Assembly (NCBI RefSeq): GCF_040801785.1
Contig: NZ_CP161805.1
Coordinates: 496,001 to 560,000 of the forward strand
Direction of reading: 5' to 3'
From: Sulfitobacter sp. LCG007
GTDB lineage: Bacteria; Pseudomonadota; Alphaproteobacteria; Rhodobacterales; Rhodobacteraceae
Length of the DNA: 64,000 nt
Below the pieces are notes generated by a model, which made no database searches, had not been told where the DNA came from, and saw only the letters and a list, made by a program, of their open reading frames with translations. Of the stretch, positions 17,515 through 28,308 are shown in pieces; the stretch's first letter is position 1; every line of letters begins with the position of its first letter. Position numbers and translations under genes: made by a program.

Positions 17515-17985
17515 ATGTCACGTCGTCACGCCGCCGAGAAGCGCGAAGTCCTGCCGGACGCCAAGTATGGCGATCTGGTGCTTACGAAGTTCATGAACAA
17601 CCTGATGATCGACGGCAAGAAGTCGGTCGCGGAACGTATCGTCTACAACGCCATGACCCGCGTCGAGACCCGGATCAAACGCGCTCCGATCGAGGTCTTC
17701 CACGAGGCCCTCGACAACATCAAGCCGTCGGTCGAGGTTCGCTCCCGCCGGGTTGGCGGCGCGACCTATCAGGTTCCGGTCGAGGTGCGCCCCGAGCGCC
17801 GTGAGGCGCTGGCGATCCGCTGGCTGATCAAGGCATCGCGCGCCCGCAACGAGAACACGATGGAAGAGCGCCTTGCCGGTGAACTTCTGGACGCCGTTCA
17901 GAACCGTGGCACCGCGGTGAAGAAGCGCGAAGACACGCACAAGATGGCAGACGCCAACAAGGCATTCAGCCACTACCGCTGGTAA
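17515..17985 (+). CDS. rpsG: 30S ribosomal protein S7
   Basis: This encodes a 156-residue S7, which nucleates assembly of the 30S head. It begins [12 protein letters not shown] and contains [20 protein letters not shown], typical of the bacterial family. AAGGAGAG lies just before the ATG. It is followed by a GC-rich hairpin and then fusA. Confidence 0.98.
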   Translation: MSRRHAAEKREVLPDAKYGDLVLTKFMNNLMIDGKKSVAERIVYNAMTRVETRIKRAPIEVFHEALDNIKPSVEVRSRRVGGATYQVPVEVRPERREALAIRWLIKASRARNENTMEERLAGELLDAVQNRGTAVKKREDTHKMADANKAFSHYRW

Positions 17986-18008
17986 CCTGTCGGGTTGCCT
18001 TTCCGGAT

Positions 18009-18027
18009 GGGCCGCACGGGGCGGCCC
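18009..18027 (+). other. Hairpin between rpsG and fusA
   Basis: GGGCCGC (18009-18015), loop ACGGG, and GCGGCCC (18021-18027) form a 7-bp stem without a T-run. It may be a processing or partial attenuation site within the str operon. Confidence 0.4.
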
Positions 18028-18087
18028 GTCGCATTCGGGGCTGCAAGGCCCGGCAACACTGACGTACATTCTTGAGGAAGCAGCCCA

Positions 18088-20211
18088 ATGGCACGCGAAT
18101 ATCCGCTTCAGCGCTACCGCAACTTCGGCATCATGGCCCATATCGATGCAGGCAAGACGACCTGCAGCGAGCGGATCCTGTTCTACACCGGCAAGTCCCA
18201 CAACATCGGTGAGGTGCACGATGGTGCGGCCACGATGGACTGGATGGAGCAGGAGCAGGAACGCGGGATCACCATCACGTCGGCCGCGACCACGACCTTC
18301 TGGCAGCGTCAGGAAGAGCCGACCAAGGACGGCACCTCGGACACCAAGTACCGGATGAACATCATCGACACGCCGGGCCACGTGGACTTCACCATCGAGG
18401 TCGAGCGGTCGCTGGCGGTGCTCGACGGTGCCGTTGCGGTTCTGGACGCCAACGCCGGCGTCGAGCCGCAGACCGAAACGGTGTGGCGCCAGGCCGACCG
18501 CTACAAGGTGCCGCGCATCGTCTTCGTCAACAAGATGGACAAGATCGGCGCCGACTTCTTCAATTGCGTGAAGATGATCAAGGACCGCACCGGCGCGACT
18601 CCGGCTCCGATCCAGATTCCGATCGGCGCCGAGAACGAACTCGAAGGCATGATCGACCTGGTGACCATGGAAGAGTGGGTCTGGCAGGGCGAAGACCTTG
18701 GCGCTTCCTGGATCAAGCAGCCGATCCGCGACAGCCTCAAGGATCAGGCCGACGAGTGGCGCGCCAATCTCATCGAGACCGCGGTCGAGATGGACGATGA
18801 CGCCATGGAGGCCTACCTCGAAGGCGAAGAGCCGGATGTGGACACGCTGCGCAAGCTGATCCGCAAGGGCACCCTGGCGATCAAGTTCATTCCGGTCCTC
18901 TGCGGCTCGGCCTTCAAGAACAAGGGCGTCCAGCCTCTGCTGAACGCGGTGATCGACTATCTGCCGAGCCCGCTCGACGTGGTCGACTACATGGGCTTCA
19001 AGCCGGGCGACGAAACGGAAGAGCGCAACATCGCACGGCGTGCCGATGACGCGATGCCGTTCGCCGGTCTGGCCTTCAAGATCATGAACGATCCGTTTGT
19101 CGGTTCGCTGACCTTCACCCGCGTCTATTCGGGCCAGATCAAGAAGGGCGACAGCCTTCTGAATTCGACCAAGGGCAAGAAAGAGCGCGTCGGTCGGATG
19201 ATGATGATGCACTCCAACAACCGTGACGAGATCGACGAGGCGTTTTCCGGCGACATCATCGCGCTGGCGGGTCTCAAGGACACCACCACGGGCGATACGC
19301 TCTGCGATCCGCAGCAGCCTGTCGTTCTGGAAACCATGTCCTTCCCGGACCCGGTGATCGAGATCGCCGTCGAGCCCAAGACGAAGGCCGACCAGGAGAA
19401 GATGTCCGCGGGCCTGGCCCGTCTTGCCGCAGAGGATCCGTCCTTCCGCGTCGAGACCGACATCGAATCCGGCCAGACCATCATGAAGGGCATGGGCGAA
19501 CTTCACCTCGACATCCTCGTCGATCGTCTGAAGCGCGAGTTCAAGGTCGAGGCCAACATCGGTGCGCCGCAGGTGGCTTACCGCGAGACGGTCTCGCGCG
19601 AGGCCGAGATCACCTACACCCACAAGAAGCAGTCGGGCGGTTCGGGCCAGTTCGCCGAGGTCAAGCTGATCATCTCTCCGACCGAGCCCGGCGAAGGCTA
19701 TTCCTTCGAAAGCCGCATCGTCGGTGGTGCGGTTCCGAAGGAATACATTCCGGGCGTCGAGAAGGGGATCAAGTCGGTCATGGACTCCGGTCCGCTGGCG
19801 GGCTTCCCGGTCATCGACTTCAAGGTCGCGCTGATCGACGGCAAGTTCCACGACGTGGACTCGAGCGTTCTCGCCTTCGAGATCGCGGGCCGCATGGGGA
19901 TGCGCGAAGGCATGAAGAAGGCGGGCGCCAAGCTGCTCGAGCCGATCATGAAGGTCGAGGTGGTTACGCCGGAAGAATACACCGGCGGCATCATCGGTGA
20001 CCTTACCTCCCGTCGCGGGCAGGTTCAGGGTCAGGACACGCGCGGCAACGCGATCGCGATCGACGCCTTCGTGCCGCTGGCCAACATGTTCGGCTACATC
20101 AACACCCTGCGGTCGATGTCCTCTGGCCGGGCGAACTTCACCATGCAGTTCGATCACTACGAGCCGGTTCCGCAGAACATCTCGGACGAGATCCAGGCCA
20201 AGTTCGCCTGA
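18088..20211 (+). CDS. fusA: Elongation factor G
   Basis: This encodes a 707-residue EF-G, the translocase GTPase. The G domain has AHIDAGKTT near residue 17, DTPGHVDF near 90 and [10 protein letters not shown] near 145. Domains III-V follow in the normal order, ending in the conserved YEPVPQN segment. The TGA stop overlaps the ATG of a lipoprotein gene by one base (TGATG). That places a non-translational gene between fusA and tuf inside the str operon. Confidence 0.98.
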   Translation: MAREYPLQRYRNFGIMAHIDAGKTTCSERILFYTGKSHNIGEVHDGAATMDWMEQEQERGITITSAATTTFWQRQEEPTKDGTSDTKYRMNIIDTPGHVDFTIEVERSLAVLDGAVAVLDANAGVEPQTETVWRQADRYKVPRIVFVNKMDKIGADFFNCVKMIKDRTGATPAPIQIPIGAENELEGMIDLVTMEEWVWQGEDLGASWIKQPIRDSLKDQADEWRANLIETAVEMDDDAMEAYLEGEEPDVDTLRKLIRKGTLAIKFIPVLCGSAFKNKGVQPLLNAVIDYLPSPLDVVDYMGFKPGDETEERNIARRADDAMPFAGLAFKIMNDPFVGSLTFTRVYSGQIKKGDSLLNSTKGKKERVGRMMMMHSNNRDEIDEAFSGDIIALAGLKDTTTGDTLCDPQQPVVLETMSFPDPVIEIAVEPKTKADQEKMSAGLARLAAEDPSFRVETDIESGQTIMKGMGELHLDILVDRLKREFKVEANIGAPQVAYRETVSREAEITYTHKKQSGGSGQFAEVKLIISPTEPGEGYSFESRIVGGAVPKEYIPGVEKGIKSVMDSGPLAGFPVIDFKVALIDGKFHDVDSSVLAFEIAGRMGMREGMKKAGAKLLEPIMKVEVVTPEEYTGGIIGDLTSRRGQVQGQDTRGNAIAIDAFVPLANMFGYINTLRSMSSGRANFTMQFDHYEPVPQNISDEIQAKFA

Positions 20212-20741
20212 TGGCGGTGATGCGTCATATCCTCGCCGTGGCCGTTTTGGCCGCGGTCGCCGCCTGCGCCCCCACACCGTCCATCCGGACGGTCGGGGAT
20301 GCGGGTGCCCTTGACGTGCGTGACATTCAGGTCGATGCTAACCGGCTGGACCTGGTGATCAAGGGGCGGCAGCTCGAGCGTTCGCGCGCTCAGCTCAAGC
20401 AGGATGTGACGGCGGCGCTGGAGGCGGAACTGCGCCCGGTCTCCGTGAAAGACGGAACGCCGGTGGTCGTGGCGGTCGAGCTCGTGGACCTTCATCTCGC
20501 CAACACCGCCGAGCGATTTGTCGCGCAGACCAGTCACGTGACGACCATGGTTTCGGTCACCGAGATCGGGACGGGTCGGGTCGTGGTGCCTGCCACGGAA
20601 GTCAGCGGCAATACCGACAACTTCCGGGCAATCGGGGTGGTGGGCGCTGCCACGACCCTGTCGGTGGAAGAAGATTACCGCGGCGCCCTGCGGGGCTACG
20701 CGAAAACCGTACGCGCGGCCCTGTTCGGGTCGGACCAGTAA
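20211..20741 (+). CDS. Predicted lipoprotein coupled to fusA
   Basis: This encodes a 176-residue protein; starting three codons later at 20220 would give 173. It has a short hydrophobic signal followed by LAAVAAC, a good lipobox with the Cys near residue 19, so it should be lipid-anchored in the cell envelope. The mature part is a single compact domain of alternating strands, including [16 protein letters not shown] and [17 protein letters not shown], with no motif that I recognise. The start codon shares its A with the fusA stop (TGATG), and tuf follows 21 bases after the end. It should therefore be co-expressed with EF-G and EF-Tu. No function is assigned. Confidence 0.85.
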   Translation: MAVMRHILAVAVLAAVAACAPTPSIRTVGDAGALDVRDIQVDANRLDLVIKGRQLERSRAQLKQDVTAALEAELRPVSVKDGTPVVVAVELVDLHLANTAERFVAQTSHVTTMVSVTEIGTGRVVVPATEVSGNTDNFRAIGVVGAATTLSVEEDYRGALRGYAKTVRAALFGSDQ

Positions 20742-20762
20742 CACGCAAGAAGGACATTCAAG

Positions 20763-21938
<1,176 letters not shown>

Positions 21939-21960
21939 GCAGCGCGCTTGCATGAAATTG

Positions 21961-21984
21961 CGGGTGCCGGGAAGCCGGCGCCCG
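21961..21984 (+). other. Hairpin in the rpsJ leader
   Basis: The 10-base arms 21961-21970 and 21975-21984 pair completely, with one G-U pair, around a GAAG loop and without a T-run. It lies between tuf and rpsJ. A regulatory leader of the S10 operon would be expected here, for example an L4 target as in enterobacteria, but that link is only inference. Confidence 0.45.
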
Positions 21985-22087
21985 ATCCCGTTCCGGACAG
22001 ACCGGAGCTACAAGACGACGCGACGAAGGGCTGCGATGGGCGCGCTTCTTCCTCTCCGTCGACAGACCCGAACAAGGGACAAGAGAC

Positions 22088-22408
22088 ATGGCAATGCAAA
22101 GCCAGAACATTCGTATCCGCCTGAAGGCGTTCGACTATCGCGTGCTGGATGCTTCCACGCAGGAGATCGTAAGCACCGCGAAGCGTACCGGCGCCTCGGT
22201 GCGCGGTCCGATTCCGCTGCCTAACAAGATCGAGAAATTCACCGTTCTGCGTGGTCCGCACGTGGACAAGAAATCCCGCGATCAGTTCGAGATCCGGACG
22301 CACAAGCGCCTGCTCGACATCGTTGATCCGACTCCGCAGACGGTGGACGCGCTCATGAAGCTCGACCTCGCCGCCGGCGTGGACGTCGAGATCAAGCTGC
22401 AATCGTAA
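22088..22408 (+). CDS. rpsJ: 30S ribosomal protein S10
   Basis: This encodes a 106-residue S10, which also acts as the NusE transcription elongation factor. It contains [15 protein letters not shown] at the start and [20 protein letters not shown] in the middle. The ATG at 22088 gives a product three or four residues longer than usual; an internal ATG at 22094 is an alternative. It heads the S10 gene cluster. Confidence 0.97.
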   Translation: MAMQSQNIRIRLKAFDYRVLDASTQEIVSTAKRTGASVRGPIPLPNKIEKFTVLRGPHVDKKSRDQFEIRTHKRLLDIVDPTPQTVDALMKLDLAAGVDVEIKLQS

Positions 22409-22427
22409 GCGCGGGAGGGTATCTGAA

Positions 22428-23315
22428 ATGTTGCGCTCAGGCGTTATCGCGAAAAAAGTCGGCATGACCCGGCTGTTCATGGAAGACGGACGGCAGGTGC
22501 CGGTGACTGTCCTCCAGCTCGACAATCTCCAGGTGGTCGCACAGCGTACCCCCGAGACCGACGGCTACACGGCCGTGCAGCTCGGCGCGGGTGTGGCCAA
22601 GGCCAAGCGGACCAGCCAGGCGATGCGCGGCCATTTCGCCGCGGCAAAGGTGGAACCCAAGCGCAAGGTCGCCGAGTTCCGCGTCGATCCCGAGAACCTG
22701 ATCGGCGTGGGCGAGGAAATCACCGCTGACCACTACTTCGCCGGCCAGTACGTCGACGTGGCGGGGACATCGATCGGCAAGGGCTTTGCCGGTGTCATGA
22801 AGCGGCACAACTTCGGGGGTCTGCGCGCCTCGCACGGCGTGTCGATCAGCCACCGTTCGCATGGCTCCACCGGCCAGTGCCAGGATCCGGGCAAGGTCTT
22901 CAAGGGCAAGAAGATGGCAGGGCATATGGGCGCGGCCCGTGTGACCACGCAGAATCTCGAAGTCGTGAAGACCGATGCCGACCGTGGGTTGATCATGGTC
23001 AAGGGGGCTGTTCCGGGCTCCAAGGGCGGCTGGGTGACGATCAAGGATGCGGTGAAGAAACCGTTCCCCGAGAACGCGATCCTGCCGGCGGCCCTGAAAT
23101 CGGCAGCCGAGGAAGCCCGGAAGGCAGCGGAAGAAGCCGCAGCGGCAGCCGCCGCCGAGGCGGAAGCCGAAGCAAAACGCCTCGCCGAGGAACAGGCGGC
23201 GGCCGAGGAGGCAGCCCTGAAAGCTGCCGAGGCGGAGATTGCCGCAGACAAGGACGGCGGCGCGGCGCAAGGTGAATCCGGGGCCGAACCCGAGAAGAAG
23301 GAAGGCGAGGAATGA
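22428..23315 (+). CDS. rplC: 50S ribosomal protein L3 with long charged C-terminal tail
   Basis: This encodes a 295-residue L3. The first 220 residues are a standard L3, with [13 protein letters not shown] and [18 protein letters not shown] near residues 120-150. Residues about 223-295 form an Ala/Glu/Lys-rich tail, predicted to be a single helix with an acidic end. Many bacterial L3 proteins end near 210 residues. Long tails occur in some alphaproteobacteria, so this is an elaboration rather than a frameshift. The last bases overlap the rplD start (ATGA). Confidence 0.97.
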   Translation: MLRSGVIAKKVGMTRLFMEDGRQVPVTVLQLDNLQVVAQRTPETDGYTAVQLGAGVAKAKRTSQAMRGHFAAAKVEPKRKVAEFRVDPENLIGVGEEITADHYFAGQYVDVAGTSIGKGFAGVMKRHNFGGLRASHGVSISHRSHGSTGQCQDPGKVFKGKKMAGHMGAARVTTQNLEVVKTDADRGLIMVKGAVPGSKGGWVTIKDAVKKPFPENAILPAALKSAAEEARKAAEEAAAAAAAEAEAEAKRLAEEQAAAEEAALKAAEAEIAADKDGGAAQGESGAEPEKKEGEE

Positions 23316-23929
23316 AACTCGACGTCATCAATCTCGACGGCGGCAAGGCCGGGTCGGTAGACCTGGACGAGGCACTCTTCGGCCTCGAGCCGCGCGCCGA
23401 CATCCTGCACCGCGTCGTGCGCTGGCAGCGCAACAACGCGCAGCAGGGCACCCACAAGGTCAAGACCCGGTCCGAGACAAGCTACTCGACCAAGAAGATC
23501 TATCGCCAGAAAGGCACCGGCGGCGCACGCCACGGTGACCGCAACGCGCCGATCTTCCGCAAGGGTGGTATCTACAAGGGTCCGACCCCGCGCAGCCACG
23601 GTCACGAGCTGACCAAGAAGTTCCGCAAGCTGGGTCTGCGTCATGCGCTTTCGGCGAAGGCCAAGGCGGGTGAACTGGTCATCATCGAGTCCGCTGCGGC
23701 GGAGGGCAAGACCTCGGTTCTGGCCAAGCAGCTCAAGAACCTCGGCTGGAAGCGCGCGCTGATCATCGACGGAGCCTCCGTCGACGAAAAGTTCGCAATG
23801 GCCGCGCGCAACATCGCCGACCTGGACATCCTGCCGTCGATGGGCGCGAACGTTTACGACATCCTCAAGCGTGACACCCTGGTGATCACCAAGGCGGGGA
23901 TCGAAGCACTGGAGGCTCGTCTGAAATGA
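23312..23929 (+). CDS. rplD: 50S ribosomal protein L4
   Basis: This encodes a 205-residue L4, an exit-tunnel protein and, in some bacteria, the S10-operon autoregulator. The tunnel loop segment [21 protein letters not shown] is complete. The ATGA overlap with rplC and a similar overlap with rplW show tight translational coupling. Confidence 0.98.
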   Translation: MKLDVINLDGGKAGSVDLDEALFGLEPRADILHRVVRWQRNNAQQGTHKVKTRSETSYSTKKIYRQKGTGGARHGDRNAPIFRKGGIYKGPTPRSHGHELTKKFRKLGLRHALSAKAKAGELVIIESAAAEGKTSVLAKQLKNLGWKRALIIDGASVDEKFAMAARNIADLDILPSMGANVYDILKRDTLVITKAGIEALEARLK

Positions 23930-24222
23930 GCGCGAAGGCAGAACATTACGACGTGATCCGCAAGCCGATCATCACCGAGAAGGCGACGATGGCGTCCGAG
24001 AAGAACGCCGTGGTCTTCGAGGTGGCGATCGACGCTGCCAAGCCGCAGATCAAGGATGCCATCGAGGCGCTTTTCGGTGTCAAGGTGAAGGCGGTCAACA
24101 CCTCCATCACCAAGGGCAAGGTCAAGCGGTTCCGCGGCCAGCTCGGCAAGCGGAAGGACGTCAAGAAGGCCTATGTGACCCTCGAAGAGGGCAACACGAT
24201 CGATGTGACCACCGGTCTCTGA
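23926..24222 (+). CDS. rplW: 50S ribosomal protein L23
   Basis: This encodes a 98-residue L23, which forms the docking site for signal recognition particle and trigger factor at the tunnel exit. It begins with the [14 protein letters not shown] signature and ends with the NTIDVTTGL strand. Instead of continuing into rplB, as in most bacteria, the transcript ends here at a strong terminator. Confidence 0.98.
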   Translation: MSAKAEHYDVIRKPIITEKATMASEKNAVVFEVAIDAAKPQIKDAIEALFGVKVKAVNTSITKGKVKRFRGQLGKRKDVKKAYVTLEEGNTIDVTTGL

Positions 24223-24244
24223 CCTTCGTTTCATCCCGAGTCCG

Positions 24245-24281
24245 ACCCCGGCCATCCAGGTGGCCGGGGTTTTTCGTTTTT
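24245..24281 (+). terminator. Terminator after rplW
   Basis: ACCCCGGCCA (24245-24254), loop TCCAGG, then TGGCCGGGGT (24261-24270) followed by TTTTCGTTTT. It is a strong intrinsic terminator that splits the S10 cluster between rplW and rplB. Confidence 0.93.
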
Positions 24282-24361
24282 AGGGGGCAGATGCTCAGGA
24301 AACGGGCGGACGCCGCGCTGCCCGTCCGAAAATTCACGAAATGCGTGTGAAAACTGCCATC

Positions 24362-24383
24362 TTACAACGCTCGTTACAACGCT
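24362..24383 (+). repeat. Tandem 10-bp direct repeat upstream of the VPLPA gene
   Basis: TTACAACGCT occurs at 24362-24371 and again at 24374-24383, two bases apart. It lies about 90 bases before the start codon. A pair of direct repeats at a 12-base period suggests a regulator-binding site, but there is no independent support. Confidence 0.5.
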
Positions 24384-24470
24384 GGGTTGGTTTCGTGGCT
24401 CGTGGGACCGGCCTTTCCGGCCCTCTTGCACACGTTCCGGTCATTCACCGGCATTGTCATTGGAGCATTC

Positions 24471-25289
24471 ATGATGCGCAGATTTTCCACGATACTCATC
24501 GCACTTGCCCTGTCCGCCAGCCCCGGCGTCGCGGCTCCCGTCATTTTTTCGGATGCCGGGCCCCGGGCGGCGGACATTCAGGACACGGTTGACGCGTTCC
24601 GCGCCGAATTCTCGGCGCTGAACACGAATACGCCGACAAACGAAGATCCTGATGGCAGGCGGGAGATCAACTGGGATGGCGTCCCGGACAGCCTGTCCGA
24701 TCCGAATGACTTCCCGGGCGATTTCTTCAACGGCAGCACGCCGGGCCGGGCGCGGGGGATCGAGTTCGTCGCGACGGGTGACACGGAGGGGTTCGAGGTG
24801 TCCTCCTCATCCGCTTCCGGTGTTCCGATCCTCTTTGACGAACCTGACGAGTATTCCTTCTTCTCGCCAGAAAAGATCTTCCGGCCGGATGACGGCGCAA
24901 CCTTCGACATCCTTTTCTTCGACCCGACCGACCAGAAGACCGCCGCCACGACGCGCGGATTCGGGGCGGTATTTACCGGCCTGGAACTGATCGACCAGGT
25001 GATCCTGTCGTTCTATGACATCAAGGGCGATCTGCTCGCCAAGGAGGGCGTGCTTCCCAGCGGGCTGACGAACCTGTCGTTCCTCGGTGTGGTATTCGAC
25101 GACCCGCTGGTGGCGCGCGTTTCGGTCGGAACCGGGCTTGCTTATGTCGAGGACGAGCCGGTGATGGATGACTTCCTCTATGGAGAACCGGTGCCGGTCA
25201 GCCCGGTGCCGCTGCCGGCGGGGCTTCTGCTGGGCCTGACGTCGATGGCGGCGCTTGCGGGGGTCAGGCGTCAGAGGCCTGCGCGCTGA
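24471..25289 (+). CDS. Exported protein with VPLPA-type C-terminal sorting signal
   Basis: This encodes a 272-residue protein starting at ATG 24471 with TGGAG upstream. It has an N-terminal signal peptide (MRRFSTILIALALSASPGVA, residues 2-21) and a mature domain of about 220 residues rich in Asp, Phe and Gly. The C-terminus is VPLPAGLLLGLTSMAALAG followed by an Arg-rich end. That tripartite tail (VPLPA motif, hydrophobic helix, basic end) is the VPLPA-CTERM form of PEP-CTERM sorting signals, processed by an exosortase system in Rhodobacteraceae. The protein is expected to be surface-bound or secreted, probably with matrix or exopolysaccharide. The exosortase gene is not in this window. It is isolated between a terminator and the rplB promoter. 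Confidence 0.88.
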   Translation: MMRRFSTILIALALSASPGVAAPVIFSDAGPRAADIQDTVDAFRAEFSALNTNTPTNEDPDGRREINWDGVPDSLSDPNDFPGDFFNGSTPGRARGIEFVATGDTEGFEVSSSSASGVPILFDEPDEYSFFSPEKIFRPDDGATFDILFFDPTDQKTAATTRGFGAVFTGLELIDQVILSFYDIKGDLLAKEGVLPSGLTNLSFLGVVFDDPLVARVSVGTGLAYVEDEPVMDDFLYGEPVPVSPVPLPAGLLLGLTSMAALAGVRRQRPAR

Positions 25290-25363
25290 GGCCGGGAGGG
25301 CTCCGGCGGCGTTCGAGGCGCTTGCGGTGAAAGCGGCTCCGGGCAGATGTCGGCCGGAACCGC

Positions 25364-25392
25364 TTGACCTCACGCGATCCCTCAACTAGACG
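25364..25392 (+). promoter_or_regulatory. Candidate promoter of the rplB operon
   Basis: TTGACC (25364-25369) and TAGACG (25387-25392) are separated by exactly 17 bases. A start about seven bases downstream gives a leader of roughly 170 bases before rplB, which contains the two structures listed next. Confidence 0.6.
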
Positions 25393-25406
25393 AACCCATC
25401 CGCGCG

Positions 25407-25435
25407 GCCCCGGATTCGTCCGGGGCTTCGCTTTT
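25407..25435 (+). terminator. UUCG-capped hairpin in the rplB leader (attenuator-like)
   Basis: GCCCCGGA (25407-25414), loop TTCG, TCCGGGGC (25419-25426), then TTCGCTTTT. It is a perfect 8-bp stem with an exceptionally stable tetraloop and a broken T-run. It begins only about 8-10 bases after the predicted transcription start. It may attenuate or stabilise the transcript, or act as a terminator for read-through from the VPLPA gene. Confidence 0.6.
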
Positions 25436-25440
25436 GCCGG

Positions 25441-25464
25441 TAGGGTGCGGCATGCCGCACCTTA
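25441..25464 (+). other. 24-base near-perfect palindrome in the rplB leader
   Basis: The core 25444-25461 (GGTGCGGCATGCCGCACC) is a perfect 18-base palindrome, and the flanking TA/TA extend it. A palindrome with no loop bases favours a dimeric DNA-binding protein site, although as RNA it could form a second hairpin after the UUCG one. Confidence 0.6.
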
Positions 25465-25567
25465 CGGGTCACCACCCGGGCACCTACGGGGGCCTAAAAC
25501 CACATAGGCGGGATCGTGGGGCATTCCCCGTGATAGCCGCTGCACAGCAAAACGGAAGACAGACAAC

Positions 25568-26410
25568 ATGGCACTCAAGTCGTACAAACCGACGACGCCG
25601 GGCCAGCGTGGGCTGGTGCTGATCGACCGTTCGGAGCTCTGGAAAGGCCGCCCGGTCAAGTCCCTCACAGAGGGTCTGACCAAGTCGGGCGGACGGAACA
25701 ACACCGGACGGATCACGATGCGCCGCACAGGCGGCGGGGCCAAGCGCCTCTACCGGATCGTCGATTTCAAACGCAACAAGCTCGATGTGGCGGCAACCGT
25801 CGAACGCATCGAATATGACCCGAACCGCACGGCCTTCATCGCGCTGGTGCGCTATGCAGACGGCGAGCAGGCCTATATCCTGGCCCCGCAGCGTCTCGCC
25901 ATCGGGGATCAGGTGGTGGCCTCCGCGAAGGCCGACATCAAGCCGGGCAACGCGATGCCTTTCTCGGGCATGCCGATCGGCACGATCGTCCACAACATCG
26001 AGATGAAGCCCGGCAAGGGCGGTCAGATCGCGCGCGCCGCGGGCACCTACGCGCAATTCGTTGGCCGGGACGGGGGCTACGCCCAGATCCGTCTCAGCTC
26101 GGGCGAATTGCGCATGGTGCGTCAGGAATGCATGGCCACCGTCGGTGCCGTGTCGAACCCCGACAACAGCAACCAGAACTACGGCAAGGCCGGCCGCATG
26201 CGTCACAAGGGCATCCGTCCCTCCGTGCGCGGTGTGGTCATGAACCCGATCGACCACCCGCACGGCGGTGGTGAAGGCCGGACCTCCGGTGGCCGCCACC
26301 CGGTCACGCCCTGGGGCAAGCCGACAAAGGGTGCCAAGACCCGCAACAGAAACAAGGCGTCCAGCAAGCTCATCCTGCGCTCGCGTCACGCCAAGAAGAA
26401 AGGGCGCTGA
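25568..26410 (+). CDS. rplB: 50S ribosomal protein L2
   Basis: This encodes a 280-residue L2, an ancient protein near the peptidyl-transferase centre and intersubunit bridge B7b. It contains the [17 protein letters not shown] stretch and the catalytically important [16 protein letters not shown] loop near residue 227. It begins a second half of the S10 cluster with its own leader. rpsS follows after three bases. Confidence 0.98.
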   Translation: MALKSYKPTTPGQRGLVLIDRSELWKGRPVKSLTEGLTKSGGRNNTGRITMRRTGGGAKRLYRIVDFKRNKLDVAATVERIEYDPNRTAFIALVRYADGEQAYILAPQRLAIGDQVVASAKADIKPGNAMPFSGMPIGTIVHNIEMKPGKGGQIARAAGTYAQFVGRDGGYAQIRLSSGELRMVRQECMATVGAVSNPDNSNQNYGKAGRMRHKGIRPSVRGVVMNPIDHPHGGGEGRTSGGRHPVTPWGKPTKGAKTRNRNKASSKLILRSRHAKKKGR

Positions 26411-26413
26411 TAG

Positions 26414-26692
26414 ATGGCTCGCTCTGTTTGGAAGGGTCCGTTCGTCGACAGCTATGTCTTGAAAAAGGCCGAAGCGTCGCGTGAATCGGGCCGCAACGAA
26501 GTGATCAAGATCTGGTCGCGTCGCTCGACGATCCTGCCCCAGTTCGTGGGTCTCACATTCGGCGTCTACAATGGCCACAAGCATATCCCGGTCAACGTTT
26601 CCGAGGAGATGATCGGCCAGAAGTTCGGTGAATACTCGCCGACCCGTACCTACTACGGGCATGCCGCCGACAAGAAAGCGAAGCGGAAATAA
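26414..26692 (+). CDS. rpsS: 30S ribosomal protein S19
   Basis: This encodes a 92-residue S19 of the 30S head. It contains [17 protein letters not shown] at the N-terminus and [20 protein letters not shown] in the middle. It lies between rplB and rplV as usual. Confidence 0.98.
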   Translation: MARSVWKGPFVDSYVLKKAEASRESGRNEVIKIWSRRSTILPQFVGLTFGVYNGHKHIPVNVSEEMIGQKFGEYSPTRTYYGHAADKKAKRK

Positions 26693-26695
26693 GCC

Positions 26696-27088
26696 ATGAG
26701 CAAGGACAAGAACCCCCGCCGCGTGGCCGACAACGAAGCAATGGCGAAACTGCGCATGCTTCGTACCTCGCCGCAGAAGCTGAACCTGGTAGCCGCCCTG
26801 ATCCGCGGCAAGAAGGTCGACAGGGCCCTGACGGACCTGACCTTCTCGAAGAAGCGGATCGCGCTCGACGTGAAGAAATGCCTTCAGTCGGCGATCGCGA
26901 ATGCCGAGAACAACCATAACCTCGACGTGGATGAACTGATCGTCGCCGAAGCCTATGTCGGCAAGAACATGACCATGAAGCGTGGACGTCCGCGCGCGCG
27001 TGGCCGGTTCGGACGGATCATGAAGCCGTTCTCCGAGATCACCATCAAGGTGCGTCAGGTCGAGGAAGCCGCAGGGGAGCAAGCCTGA
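26696..27088 (+). CDS. rplV: 50S ribosomal protein L22
   Basis: This encodes a 130-residue L22, whose beta-hairpin lines the exit tunnel. Recognisable parts are [19 protein letters not shown] and the hairpin with [18 protein letters not shown]. The stop overlaps the rpsC start by one base (TGATG). Confidence 0.98.
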   Translation: MSKDKNPRRVADNEAMAKLRMLRTSPQKLNLVAALIRGKKVDRALTDLTFSKKRIALDVKKCLQSAIANAENNHNLDVDELIVAEAYVGKNMTMKRGRPRARGRFGRIMKPFSEITIKVRQVEEAAGEQA

Positions 27089-27798
27089 TGGGTAACAAAG
27101 TCAATCCGATCGGGATGCGTCTCCAGGTCAACCGTACCTGGGACAGCCGCTGGTACGCCGACACCAAGGAATACGGTGATCTGCTGCTCGAGGATCTCGC
27201 CATCCGCGAGTTCATCAAGAAAGAGTGCAAGCAGGCCGGCGTGGCGCGCATCATCATCGAGCGTCCGCACAAGAAGTGCCGCGTGACCATTCACACGGCG
27301 CGACCGGGCGTCATCATTGGCAAGAAGGGTGCGGACATCGAAGGTCTTCGCCAGAAGATCGCCAAGATGACCAAGTCCGAGCTGCATCTCAACATCGTCG
27401 AGGTGCGCAAGCCGGAACTGGACGCGCAGCTGGTCGGCGAGAACATCGCCCAGCAGCTCGAACATCGTGTGTCCTTCCGTCGCGCGATGAAGCGCGCGGT
27501 GCAGAACGCCATGCGCATGGGCGCCCTGGGCATCCGGGTCAACGTCGCGGGCCGCCTTGGCGGCGCCGAGATCGCCCGGACCGAGTGGTACCGCGAAGGT
27601 CGCGTGCCGCTTCACACCCTGCGCGCCGACATCGACTACGCGCATGTGGAGGCCACCACGGCCTATGGCATCATCGGGATCAAGACCTGGATCTTCAAAG
27701 GCGAGATCCTCGAGCATGATCCTTCCGCTCGTGACCGCAAGACTCAGGAGCTTCAGGACGGCCCGGCACCTCGTGGTGCTGGCGGCGGCCGGCGCTGA
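27088..27798 (+). CDS. rpsC: 30S ribosomal protein S3
   Basis: This encodes a 236-residue S3 at the mRNA entry channel. It has an N-terminal [11 protein letters not shown], a KH domain with [14 protein letters not shown] near residue 70, and a C-terminal domain containing [20 protein letters not shown] short Gly/Arg-rich tail ends the protein. It overlaps rplV by one base and precedes rplP by 13 bases. Confidence 0.98.
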   Translation: MGNKVNPIGMRLQVNRTWDSRWYADTKEYGDLLLEDLAIREFIKKECKQAGVARIIIERPHKKCRVTIHTARPGVIIGKKGADIEGLRQKIAKMTKSELHLNIVEVRKPELDAQLVGENIAQQLEHRVSFRRAMKRAVQNAMRMGALGIRVNVAGRLGGAEIARTEWYREGRVPLHTLRADIDYAHVEATTAYGIIGIKTWIFKGEILEHDPSARDRKTQELQDGPAPRGAGGGRR

Positions 27799-27811
27799 GG
27801 AGGAATGACAG

Positions 27812-28225
27812 ATGCTTCAACCTAAACGCACAAAGTTCCGCAAGCAGCACAAGGGCCGGATCCATGGCGAAGCCAAGGGCGGCTCCGACCTGAACTTCGG
27901 CACCTTCGGCCTCAAGGCGACCCAGCCCGAGCGCGTCACGGCCCGTCAGATCGAGGCGGCTCGCCGCGCGATGACGCGCCACATGAAACGCCAGGGCCGT
28001 GTCTGGATCCGGATCTTCCCGGACGTGCCGGTCACCTCCAAGCCTACCGAAGTCCGGATGGGTAAGGGTAAGGGCTCGGTCGATTTCTGGGCCGCCCGGA
28101 TCAAGCCCGGCCGGATCATGTTCGAGCTCGACGGCGTCACCGAGGAAGTCGCTCGCGAGGCACTGCGCCTCGCCGCGATGAAACTGCCGATCAAGACGCG
28201 CATCGTCCACCGCGAAGACTGGTGA
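27812..28225 (+). CDS. rplP: 50S ribosomal protein L16
   Basis: This encodes a 137-residue L16, which contacts A-site tRNA. It opens [16 protein letters not shown] and contains [17 protein letters not shown] with the essential Arg/Gly-rich loop. It is the last gene of this ribosomal block, because a terminator follows instead of rpmC. Confidence 0.98.
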   Translation: MLQPKRTKFRKQHKGRIHGEAKGGSDLNFGTFGLKATQPERVTARQIEAARRAMTRHMKRQGRVWIRIFPDVPVTSKPTEVRMGKGKGSVDFWAARIKPGRIMFELDGVTEEVAREALRLAAMKLPIKTRIVHREDW

Positions 28226-28308
28226 CGGTCGTGCGCTTGCGCCCGACCAGTGCGGTGTAGCGGATTTCGAAGAAATCTGCGGGCCGTAAACCTTTAGAAA
28301 ACTGAGAG

